A program made the position numbers and the translations under genes. From assembly GCA_013396655.1 (NCBI GenBank), contig WBMV01005093.1, forward strand, positions 62,001-126,000: a DNA stretch of 64,000 nt. The letters are read 5' to 3'. This document shows positions 13,286 to 25,318 of this stretch, piece by piece; positions within the stretch are counted from its first letter, which is position 1; the number at the start of each line of letters is the position of its first letter. Origin of the DNA: Campylorhamphus procurvoides (Eukaryota; Chordata; Aves; Passeriformes; Dendrocolaptidae). The notes below the pieces were generated by a model. That model was not told where the DNA came from. It did no database searches and saw only the letters and a list, made by a program, of their open reading frames with translations.

Positions 13286-14818
13286 CAGCATTCCAGATGT
13301 GGAAAGGTCAGAAGAGGTGGCCTCAAGACAACAAAGTAGGTGTCCTTACAGAGCAGTGCAGGTTCAGCTATTCATGGTCTTAGGTTTGAAATAAGTATTC
13401 TGGAGTGCTACTGCCTTCCAAACCTTTCTTCTCTTTTATTTCAGAAATATAATAAGATTACAACAACATGTAATACCCAGTCATGCATTTCTTTTAAATG
13501 CCTGGTGTTCCTGCTATAGGATCAGTTTGCATAAGTCTTACCACAGCAGAACTGGACAAAAAAATGTAGAGAGGCATCCACAAATTCCTCTGACTAGATG
13601 GACAAATGACATTTGGAAGTCTCCAAAATGTCTTAGACTTCAAGGTCAAAGCAACAGAAAAACTGCACACAACATACAGTGACAGCAAAGAAACAACCAG
13701 TAAATAACAGGTACAGACATGATCAGCACACATTCTAAGCAAAGCTAATGGAAACATCTATGAAAAATTATAAACAGGGAAAAATTAAATTCAAAAATCA
13801 TAATGTTGTCTTTTAAGTAAATAAGTTTCATGTAGAAGTAAGGCAGTGCCAAAATGATCAGTTAGAGAAGATGAGTGAGGGCCAGGAGGTGGCAGTTTGC
13901 CATCCAGCAGTAGGGTTACATAAAAGTGCTATTCTGTGCTCTGGGTTTTATATAAAGTTTTTATGTGCACATATGTGCCTAATTAAACAAGACTGTGAAA
14001 GACATCAAAATTGGAACACTCTTCTAGGCACACTTGAGTAGGGGAGAAGAAATAGTAAAAAAAAAAAAAAGGAGATTTCATTTGATGTCTTCTTAAGTCA
14101 CAATCCTCAAACCCTACAATGAATGCAATCTGTCCTCCTGTTTCTACACTTTCTTTCCATTGATGGTGACTCTGCCAAATCATAGGAGGAAGTTAATGGC
14201 AAAAAAAGATCATCTGTTTCTTCCAACTGATTTGCTGAGTACTTTAAAAACTGGCAGCTTTGAAACGTTTCAAGCTAGAAGGGAAACTATTCATGCACCC
14301 ACACAAAAAAGTGTTTCTGAAGACTGAGAATACATAGTTCTGAACACTTCTCAGGTGATCAAAACAAATGCATTTCTAAGATGCTACTGCTTACATTATA
14401 ATAGGCAGGAGGTCAGGGACCATAGAACTGAAGCACTGACTATAGCTAAATGAGAAGCAAACAGGGTTCTCTGGGGGGCAGAGAGCAGAAGGAAATGTTA
14501 GGTGAGGAAATTATTAAGGACTGGAAAGGGAATCCTGCTAAAAGAGATGTGTTATAATAAGAAACTGAGCTATATAGCTAAAATAGAGGGAGGGAGAGAA
14601 ATAGTTTGGGAGAATTAAACAGCAACCTGTATGACATAGTTTTTGTTGTTTTAAACTCAAGGCATTGCAAAGTATCTGCAGATGAAATGATCTTTGGAAA
14701 TAGAAGTTTACATAAGAATCATTTACCCTGCTTTTTGCCCTTGCAAAATTGAAGGCCCAAATTAATTTGAATGAAAACTGAGTGCCAAATTAATCTGAAC
14801 GTTTAATTTTCATCCAAG
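13286..14818. other. Intergenic DNA, nothing recognised
   Basis: AT-rich spacer with a 14-base A run (14057-14070). The last six bases are the target duplication of the next LTR. No coding or RNA signature is seen. Confidence 0.6.
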
Positions 14819-14824
14819 GTTGCA

Positions 14825-15148
14825 TGTAGGAATTTAGCAGTCTGTGATTTCTTCACAGAGCAGTAAGAGTCTGACCTTGGTCAGATTCTGTGTACTTGTA
14901 AAGATAAACAGCCTGCAGTTTCTGTGGGAATGCAGGTGCTGTGAAGACAAGCTGCACAGAGAGAGCCTGTAGCCAATGAGTGGTTGTTTATGTGTCTAAG
15001 CACCAGTAAGGTTAATGCACGTAGCCTTAGAGAATACTATAATTGTAGAAACTTCTTTAATAAAGTGAGCTTTGCAGTTAATCCACATTGGATCGTCTCG
15101 CATTGCTCCTAAGCCCGCCGGTAACTGCCAGTTCCGGCACCTCCGACA
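14825..15148 (+). mobile_element. 324-bp ERVK-like solo LTR
   Basis: Starts TGTAGGAATTTAGC and ends GGCACCTCCGACA, flanked by a perfect 6-bp target duplication gttgca at 14819-14824 and 15149-15154. Toward the 3' end it has a TATA-like ctataatt followed about 20 bases later by AATAAAGTGAGC, then a GC-richer stretch ending in CA. This is the compact arrangement of alpharetrovirus/ERVK-like LTRs. A CCAAT motif (gccaatgag) precedes the TATA-like box. The length is in the usual range for short alpharetroviral LTRs. There is no primer-binding site or gag sequence downstream, so it is a solo LTR. An imperfect palindrome, tctgaccttggtcaga, lies in its 5' half. Confidence 0.85.
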
Positions 15149-15154
15149 GTTGCA

Positions 15155-18100
15155 AACCTGCTATCAAATTTTCACATATTTCAAATACTATGCCTAGCTT
15201 GTCTTTTACATACTGCTTGCTATGCTCTGCACTGAGGGGAATCTCACCAAATGCTTTCTTAGGGAGACAGCAGCTTCATAGTTAGCAGTGAATTAAAATT
15301 GAGTATGTTCTGTGAAGGTTCCCTTACCTCTCCTTTCTCTAGCTCTCATTTCCATTGTAAAGATGTAACTTTTGATCCCACAGTGGTATCCAGCGTCCTG
15401 TACACACAGATGTCCTTTTGGAGTCGTCCTCTTCCCAGAATAAGAGTGTCAGTGTGCAAAGGCACCACACACTCTTCAGGATTACACAGACATTTTAGAG
15501 ACTATGAGACAGGTGGAACAATTCACATGTGCCAACTTTGCCCAACAGTCCTCCACTTAGTAGTGCAGGTCAGGCTGTAGTGAAATACTACAGCATTATG
15601 TGACAAAATATTTGTAGGTCTATCCTATGAAGTTATCCAAGGAAGCAGACATGGTATAATTGTATTTATTATCAGATTACTCTCTTTTCTTCTTACCATG
15701 GAAATAGCCTGGAAGTGTGATAGAAGACAGAAGCCCAGTGGACTCAATCTCCTCTATGAGAGCCATGTAAGCAGATTTGTATTGGCCCTGAGTGTTCTTT
15801 AGGGACACTTTAATTCATGAGTTTAAATGTTTTCACAATGCAAATGCTGTGTTACAAAATGAGCAAAGTGAAACAACTAGTAACGACGTCCAGTGTCAGC
15901 AACTAAAAATACAAGTGACACTGGAACTGGACTGGTAGATCAAGAAACACAGAGAGTAACAGAGCTGAGAATCATCTCTGCTGAGACCTGCATATTTGGC
16001 TCTCATTACATGCTGCAATGCTGATTTAAATTGCTGGTAAACATTGTTTTCAGAAATCAGACCTGGTCCCAGACACTACTCCTCAGATAATATTTAATTT
16101 TTCTGCATTTCTATTATAAGGAGAATTTAACACCTCAGAAAACAGTCTAAAAGTGGTCAGAATGGAAAAACAGAAAGAAGCTGATCCACTCCATCTTGGT
16201 TTCCACTTATCACAGGTTGCAGCAATGATTCTCAGAGTATCATGCAATTTCTTAGAGCTTCTGTACAGGTGAGAGTAGATACCAGAAGCAGCACAAGGAA
16301 AATATTACAGCTAATTCTGTAATGCACTAGTAAAAAAGAAGAAGGACTCTAAAGTAAAATACGGAAATGGATCCAAGCCAAACATTTTTGAATCCAAATT
16401 GCTGCAAATGTTGTAGCATTTTTGTTCAGATTCAGGGGTTTAAGAAGCACTTGACCCTAGAGAGCTACTAGAAGGAAACCAAATCAGAAAGAAAGAAACT
16501 GTTCTCTGATGAATTTTGTGCAGCTGCCTGAAGGTAGACAGTGCTCATACATGTGAAAGAAACAGACTGAACAAGACAGTAAGGTCTTGAACACATGCAA
16601 AACATCATTTTCTTTATTGAGGCTCTTCTTTTTCCAAAGGCATGTTAGCAATTGTATAATAGTGGTCCTCCACTTCGTCATAGGAGAGCTTCAGTGGATT
16701 TGATACATGTGGGCAGAGCTAAGGTCCAGAACACTAGCCTGACCATTGCTGTACATTATCTTTTTATTATACATACGACAAGAGTTTTGTCTAATGGGCA
16801 TAATAGCAAGCCTTGATCTCAGAACATGAGACCTGCCACCATGTTCCACTTGTTACCAGGAAGGCTTTTCTCCATCGAACCAGTCTCTCTAACCTGTGCT
16901 AGTGCAAACACAATTCACAGACCAAAATTATGCCAACTGACACTAGGGTGAGACAAACATCAAGAATTTCAGAAGTTTTTATTCTGACATTGAAAGGTTT
17001 CCACCATCAACAGCTCTTTCAGTTTCTTCCATGTATCAGAGTGGTATAAAACAAAGCAAACAGGCATCAGAGCCATACAGTAATAACAGACCTATGAGAT
17101 CTCTTTTCTACCTGTCTTACCTTATGAATATGGGACATAGCTCTCTCTGTCCCACCATTATTCTCATCAAGATAGTGATGGGATTAAAACTAGAGCAGAC
17201 TTTCCTTTGTGAAAACCACAAAACTCATTAAGAAGTGAATGGAATGGAAATGGTATTATCCCCTGCCTTGTATCTCTCTTGTGTTATCTGGCCCACACAT
17301 ATGCACAGCTGGTGTAAGGGTTTTCTGAGGTGACAGAAACATTCATGGTGGTGCATTACCCCTGTGAGGAAGGAAAAAATCAGGCTCTTAAACTGTCAGG
17401 TCCTACTTCCTCTGCAGCATTTTAAATGAAACAATTTTTCACACTCTGAATCCTTGTAAACAAGCTTTATAGTGCTTTCAACTTGACTCTACTGTGTGTT
17501 GCTGGAGAATTGCGAGTGTTTAGGATTTAAACCCTTTTGCTCATAACATCAGGCTGCAAGAACAAATAAAGGCTCTCCAAAAGCTTTCAGAACCTTCCAA
17601 AGCAAAATTATTGCATCTATCAGTATGAGCGGGCATGAAACACCTGGTGAATAAACTGCTCACTCAAATAAGAAAAGCACAAATTGAAATTAAATACAGT
17701 GTTTTAAATTTCTCTATTGCATCTATATATCCACCTACATCCTCTATTCATAATTGGAAATGCTTCAAGCACAGATCCAGGTTTTCACATCTGCACTAAG
17801 TGCCCTATTCAAATTACACTACTATCCATGCACAAGCTTCTGTATTTCAACAAGGTTTAGATTAGACCATATACAAATAGCTATATACAGGAAACCTCCC
17901 AGCGAAATATTTGGAAGCTTTGATTCTAAACTCTGCACAATTATTGCACAAAAATCACTTCTGGCTACTACCAGGCTAGTTCTTCCACCTCTCACTGCCC
18001 TCCTAATGCTTGCAAGTGCCATAAAATTGTTCCCATGAAACTCCTTGCAATGGAAAGAGGTAGTGACTGGAGGTTCACAGGTGAGTTGAGGGCTCAGCAT

Positions 18101-21100
18101 GAAGTATGGAATAATGCATATTCTCCAGCCAAAGTCCAGGAACCAGTTCATTGGCAAATTTATCCTGCTGATTGTTGTTTTGAGAACTGCTCATTTGTAC
18201 ATTTATTTATGGAGCTAGAGTACTCTATTGAAAATTCTAACAAACTCCATATCCAAGTCTTGGAAAAGACTGGACAACACGTGGAGGCAAATGACATTTC
18301 CCTTAGCAACTTGAATACTGAATAGGGAATACCAAATCCAAGTGACTGCCAAAATGGCAGTTTGTGTCCGTCCTGCAATTCTACCAAGAATGAATCAAGA
18401 TAAGCAACAAGGGCACAAACTCTGCTGCGCTCAAATCAGTGCAAAAAACTCCTACTGACCTCGAGCATTCGTACTGAGAGGACATGGCAGAAGTGTGTTT
18501 TCTTGCTTACTGGGAAAGGATTTTGTTTCTTTCCAGAAACATTCTTAGTGTGACATCTAGTGTCAGGAACAAATACCTTACAAACTCGTCAGAAGCAACA
18601 GACCAAGGAAATAACTAAGTCAATGGAACTGGAAACTCAAGTAACAAAAATTACAACAAAACTTTTAAAATATGAACTAACATCTAAAACACATTAAATT
18701 CTAGGGGGAAATTTTTGTTTCTATAAATAAATCCACTAAAATACATACCAATCATCCTTTCTATTCAACCCCAACTCTGACCTTATAATTTCTTTGGTCA
18801 CCTCAGTGTTATCTTGTTTTCCAGACTGTTCTTATACAGCAACTACTGCATGACAGTCCAGTTTTATGGAGTATTACAGGTGTATTACGGGATGCAAACC
18901 ATTCCTGCTGACTTTAAAGGGCACAAAAAGAAACTGTGGTGAAGCTGACTTTTGAGGTCAACACACTGACTTCAGCTGTTGCTGCATTTGTATATTTTTA
19001 GGTCCTTATGAAAGAAATCTAAAAAGTAAAGTAATAAAAGGATTAGGAAACAACATTCAAAATGTTAAATTTTCTTCAAAATCTAGTTCATATCACCTCA
19101 AAGAAGGTGTGGAAAAATGCCTCTGAATAATTTTTCAAGTCAGCAATTCAGAAAAGCTATTAATTCTAAACACTAAATACAATTGATTAATAATTAAATC
19201 TGGAATCTTTAGGCCAGGTTTACTATAAATATGATTTGCTGCCATAATTATGGTGACAGGTTACAGTTTTACCTTCTTGTCTCTGCTTTAAGTTCCACAG
19301 CTTTACTGAAGTTTAAATTCAGAGGATAACACTATTGGAAAGTGGACTTCATAACTGTTGGTGTCTTATGGCCAATTTTTTCATAAGTGTAGGCCAAATA
19401 CAAAGGGAAGCATAAGTTTGATGCTAAATTTTTGCAATCTCAAGGCTAATCTGGCAGTCAGGCTTCTGGTAACTGCTGGATTTCTTGATTTAACAAAGAG
19501 GAATTATGTTCTGAGCAGGTACAGTGACATTCACTGCCATCTTCTGGAAGTGCCTCTGAAGTACTTATGCTGGAAGCATTCAGAGCAGTGACAAGGACTT
19601 AGCAAAATGTTAAAACCACTTTTTAGAGGAATCACTGCTTTGATGTCAGCTCTCTTTCAGAACCAAAACTTCCTTCCCAAATAGAAATTTTTCTAAACAA
19701 AGTTTTAATTTTTATACAATAAACTTTCCAAAAAGAGATAACTGCAATGACAAATCCCTGTGTACTTACATGTATCATTTCTGAACAACTATACAGAAGC
19801 CTCTGGTGACAGCAAACCTAAACCCATTTTAAAAAGCTCTGTTCATAAGGGCACCTCTACACAAGCTCACTGCCATGATTATATTGATCTGACCATTTCA
19901 TTTTATAAACAAATGTAGTTAGAATGCAGCAAAGGCAGCAATCCCTAAAATATTTATACAAACATTATGTAAGGGGAAAGAAGCAAAATATGTCATATTT
20001 GTAACTTACATACATTAAATACACATATATATTCATAAGAAAGTGGATAATTTCTTTTTTGGTGATTCATTGTCAGGCCATTATTACCTCATTAGCTGGC
20101 TAAGTTCCTTCCTGTAAGGGTCATGATTATAAAAGGCCAGGAGGAATAAGTTCAAGGAAGCTGTTCTAGACATGAAAGTCAAGGTTGTTATTAAATGTGT
20201 CAGTGCAAAGGAGTCTGTGGACATAAAATCTATCTGCACAATATTTGATGATGACAATATTAAAAATGATGAGAGAAAAATAAAATCTCATATCGTGAAT
20301 TCCATGGAGCTCATCTCTCTTGCACCAAGGTAAAAAGATACTATGCAATCATTGTTCCCTTCTCACCAAGGTCCTTTTTCTACACAACATGCAGATCCTC
20401 GTCATGGTTCTGGTTTCCTACAACTAAGAAGGAGCAGTCCACCAAAACAATAAACCAGCCCAGAATCTATGTCTTTTCAGCATGCTTTAGCATGAAATTG
20501 TTCTTTCCTTCTACAGGTTAGGCAAGCCATGGTGGTAGTATGTTGCAGGGCTCTTATTTCCAAGGGCTGGAGAGTCCACTAAGTGCTGGGAGGGGTGATG
20601 AGTATCCTTGCACATATTGCTGATCCCCCAGTACTGACAGAGCTTTCCATCACTATGTCAAGGTGAGGATGTGAGAATTTTTGTCTCCTTCAGTGTACTC
20701 ATCACTTCAGTGTTAAATAGGTCAGGAAACTTGTAAAGCAGAAGCATAAAGAGATTCTTTTTTTACTGGTTGCTCCCCCATAGGTCTTAGTTCATGAGTC
20801 TGTGGCTCCAGTCAAAACCTCTTATTTAGCTGTAATATACACATTCAGTTGTGAATAGTGGTATTTTTTTTCAAGGCTATTTTAATTGGAAGTGACTTTG
20901 AAAAAGATATAACTCTAAAAATATTTTGGGAGGTTTAAACTTACATCTGTACGCAAGATGCTCAGAAGAATTTAATTATCTCAGCTTATTAGGGAAGTGC
21001 TGGTAATCAATAAGGTGTCTGCTTCCTCCTTGTAACACATTTAATGCCCTCTGCATGGGCAGTATGGAACACATTTGCTCTTTAATTATGGTTACAACAG

Positions 21101-22339
21101 ATTTATTCTGATGCATCATAGAGTAATCAGTCATCTGTTACCTTCATGAATTTGAAATATTTTTATGGCTAGTAATGAAATCACAGAGCAGAAAAATAAG
21201 ATCAAAAAATGGTTTATATTTTCTCCATAAATTTGTTATAAAGACTGTGAAAGGAAATTCTGACTTGAAAGCTTGTTTTCCCTTAACTATTTTCATAGGT
21301 GGCTTCTAACAGAAAGCACACCTAATGTAGTTTTTGAATGTTTAAATGCAAATGTAGAGCTCAAAGAAACAGCTCAAACCACTTCAAAATCTACTTCACA
21401 GCAGGCAGATAGCATTTGAACACAGAACACCTTTTGAGTGATCTTCTTCGTAGTGAAGAGAGGAATATCCCCAAAAGAAAGGGTTCAGCCACAGAAATAC
21501 CAAATGTGATGTAAGATGTTATTTAGAAATCATACACGCTCTAATAGTGAGTAACCACTTACACTGCTTAGTAGGTATGATGACACACATTGAAGCCCTT
21601 ATTCATGAACTCAGTCTAACACAGGATGAAATATTTTCTTAATTTTTTTAGTCACTCATTAAAATCAATATTAAAGCTTTAACTGAGTCAAGATACTCCA
21701 TCATGTCCCTAAAACATATGCTTAGTTGTAAGAGTATGTTTAAATCTATTTTAGTGTTCTCTTAAACACACAGTGTGGGTAGATAGTTTAGCTCAGTGGC
21801 TGAAACACAAATAAATACTTCTGGCATCCTTCCTGAGATAAATGTTGCCCAGAAGAATGGAATAGATATTTCACTTTTTCATGTAGGAATTTAAGAAAAT
21901 TATTTCTACAAAACCACACTTTGAGAAAGTCTAAAACTTTTGTACTTGTCAAAATTAAACCTTTTAAATTCTTCAAATATTTTCATCAAACTTTCCAGAT
22001 ACTCCTCTTCCCCAAACTTGACACTCATCATGAACAATTTTTTCCCTTCCCAAACTGCATTTTTCAGTTAATTTACTTTTAAATGAAAAGAGTTATCCAG
22101 TTCTACTGGTGTTTCTAACTGGCACCAGTTTGACTATCTCAAAATACAGAGATTGATTTAAAAAAGGCTTATAGAACAACTGTCAGAAGCAAAAAACTAT
22201 AAAGCAGACCTTAGACCTAAAACTTAGTCTGGAGCACTGCAGGAGATTTCAGATATGAGTCCTTGTTACTGGATGTTCCAGTACATCTGGGCTGACATCT
22301 CGTAGTTTGGTAGTGATATGATTTTAGCCTAACCCTGCT
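15155..22339. other. Intergenic DNA, no gene recognised
   Basis: About 7 kb of AT-rich sequence. Open frames of 60-111 codons occur on both strands but show no recognisable motif, splice structure or family resemblance. No tRNA, snRNA or LTR signature is seen. Confidence 0.65.
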
Positions 22340-22535
22340 CGATGAGTCATATGATGCCCCCCAGGACACGGTTGGCCCTCCTGGCTGCCAGGGCACTGCT
22401 GACTCATATTCAACTTGCTGCAAACTGAGAGCCCCAGGTCTCTCTGCAGTGCTCTCCAGGCTCTCTCTCGCCAGTCTATTCGCACAACCAGGGTTGCCCT
22501 GTCCAAGGTACAGAATCTGACAGTAAATCACCCAA
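22340..22535 (-). mobile_element. CR1 LINE fragment (ORF2 3' region), frameshifted
   Basis: The minus strand resembles the C-terminal coding part of CR1 ORF2. One frame reads LYLGQGNPGC and RESLEST, and another continues RDLG and SKLNMSQQC, so a frameshift separates pieces that are contiguous in the family. The open frames listed on both strands here are remnants of this element. CR1 is the dominant avian non-LTR retrotransposon and its copies are usually 5'-truncated. This one also lacks the terminal ATTCTATGA repeat, so it is truncated at both ends or diverged beyond recognition to the left. Confidence 0.8.
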
Positions 22536-25202
22536 CAATTACATTCCTCCAGGACAGATCAGAAACTGTCCATCTGGCTTGCTGGTTTATACTTTGGTTA
22601 TACAACCCAGAAAAAGATATTTTAAAAAAACACACTTGGAATGTAGGTATCAATTTTCAATCTGGAGAAGGATTTGACAGAATTGTCCTGCTCCAGCATT
22701 AGTCCCAGGACAATGTGCCTGATGCCCATGCATTATCTTCAGGAAGTAGCCTTTGCTCTACTCACCAAAATGCCACCCAACTTTTGCCGTGTGGCCTGTC
22801 AGGAAATGCTTTGTGCAGTACTTTGTCCTTTCCATCTTTCCTACAGCTCCTTTCTTTGAGGCAAGGATGTAACTTTTGAGCTTTCAGAGAAGGTCATGTT
22901 GCGCCATAAAAGAGAGACTCTCTACATGGTATGGATCTATGAAAAGACTATCCACAGTTTAGCCCACAACAACTTACTACTGATTATTTGAGATTTTCAA
23001 GCTATTATTTAATTTTGGCCCAGTTTTGTACAACTAGAATATGCAAAATATTTTTAATCCTATACCATAAACTTAGACAGGGAAGGAGTATCCCCCTTTC
23101 TAGATTTCTCTCAAGGCTAGAGCCAGCCACCTGTCCTTCACAGAAACAATTATTCATGAAAGAAAAATTGTATGGATGTTGACTGAGAGTTCACTTAAGC
23201 TAATGGTGCGGTCAGACATTAATGTGACTAATGGTAGTGGCCCCTCTGGATGAGTTACATGTTAATAGTGCTCCAGCTGCTTTGGCTTTGCAGAAACCAG
23301 TCAGATGGCTGAGAATCACTTTTCTGGTCTTTCTTCAATTAACCTCTGATGAATGAAATAACAAATTAAAATTATGAGCAATTCTGATACTAGGGGGCCG
23401 GGGTGAGGCAGGGAGGGGGATATTATTATGTCCATGTTAGGCATTAAAGGACACTTACAATCTCCTTGGCTATTTGGAATTCAAATAATCACTTAGCAGC
23501 TTCTCAGGACTTACACTTAACACTGCAGTCACCTGAAACAAAGGCCTGATATGGCAATATTTATTCAGCAAAAGGCCACTGTAACATACAAGTTGTATCA
23601 TGAACTTGTTACACAGCATATGCCTCAAACTCCTCTGCAGTTACCTAGCAATGTAAAAGTAACAAATAAAACATGCAAGGGTATTAAATTACAAAGCCAT
23701 TATACTGCATTTCTAGTATGCTCTTGATAATCTTCTAACAAAAGATTCTGAAACAAAACTGCCTATTCCTTCTCATTGACCCATATTTCTGTTCAGTGTG
23801 TGGGTTCTCAGTACCCCAAAGTTTCATTTTCAAAAAGTCTTTGTCCCCAAATGTCCAACCAAAGATTGCAGGAGTAGAATTTCTTTTCAGAGATTGAGGG
23901 AACAATGACATTTGGTAGAATTCCAAGGTACAATCATTCAGCAATCACTATAGTGCAAGACGCTGATGGATACAGATGTTCAAGATAAATACTTTGCTTC
24001 ACAGGTAACATACCAGATGTCTAAACAAAAGTTTTCAGGGCTACAGTATAGAAGACTGTCAAATAATGGTCTGAAGTGTGCATCTTTTGAAATAAAACCA
24101 TTTTTGTTTGTTTTTTTAATTACTGAAATAATTAGAACAAATTCCACTGTAGTTTGGAGAAAAGTGTCTTATTTCCCAACATGCTATTACTGAGTTTAAG
24201 CTTGAGTATAGTCTGACAGGCTGATGAGAAGAGCACAGAAAGCCCTTTCAATATCTAAGTGCACTTCATATATGCCATGCAGTTCAAGGAATGACTAGCT
24301 AGGCAAAGAGCAAAGTCTCACAACTGTTCTATTACTCACCTGAAAAGAAGAAAGAAGAAGATAAGGAAAGACAGAATTGCATGATAACCAAAAAGATTTC
24401 TCTTCTTATTGGCTCAGAATGCATAATTGCCCTACATGGAGCCATAAATTAAAGAATTTTATTCTATTTTTCCTAGGGAGGTGGGATGGAGGTGGAGGGG
24501 GGTCTTTATTTCCCTAGAAACATTTACAGTTACTTCCCATCTTTAAGGCCCATTTATGGGGTCGTATCCCAAACACTTCCCTCTGTTTTATTTAGCTAGC
24601 TCCCTGCTGGGAATCTTCTACAGGTAAACTTTCATCTTGACCAATCTTCCACTGAACAGGACCACCTCCAGCATCTGAACATACATAGTCCCTGAGATTT
24701 TTTCAAAAATGTGGTTGACCTTGACTTACCTCATTGATATTTATCATCTCACTTGAAAAATATTTATGTTCCTGGGACTGAACATCTATGAGAATGGTAA
24801 ACAGAATATGCTAATGAATTTCCTGGTACTTCAGTATAAATAACTAACTGTTTTTCCCATCAGAGCAAGATTCAGTTTTGAGTGTCTGATTTCTTTAGGC
24901 ATTTTATCTACCATGATTAACACAGGTCATACTTTTCTCAAAACCAAAAAAAAAAGACACTAAGATATTCCATTAATGTTACTGTTGAGACTTATGTGAT
25001 GTCAGCCAGATAGCTTGGAAAGGGCAGTGGATGGAGATGGGTATATATCTCTCATATCAACTGAAGGAACAGCCCCTTTTAGAAGCACTTCTAACTGCAA
25101 GAAAAAGACATCAAAAGGGATTTGATGTCTTTACCTCAAAACTCACAGAACCTTTTCAAAACATAAAATAAGGCTCACAACTTTCATAGGAGAGGAATGT
25201 CA
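22536..25202. other. Intergenic DNA, nothing recognised
   Basis: AT-rich spacer between two CR1 fragments. It has G-rich patches near 23396-23420 and 24478-24502 but no gene or repeat body I can identify. Confidence 0.6.
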
Positions 25203-25318
25203 CAGACTCACAGAATATTCTGAGTTGGAAGGGAACCACAAGGATCATCGAGTCCAGCTCTTAAGTGGATGGTACAGACAGGGATTGAAACCACAACCTT
25301 GGCATTGTGCTGACTGAA
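25203..25318 (-). mobile_element. CR1 LINE 3'-end fragment
   Basis: The + strand reads cacagaatattctgagttgg, then aagggaaccacaaggatcatcg, the complement of the CR1 3' end. It continues into agggattgaaaccacaacc and ttggcattgtgctgactga, typical of one CR1 3' subtype. The element therefore lies on the minus strand with its 3' terminus at the left. It is a short 5'-truncated copy. Confidence 0.85.

Noticed and set aside
12722..13383. Two 103-codon plus-strand frames
   Set aside because: They lie inside the degenerate antisense LTR and its edge; the sequence is repeat-derived.
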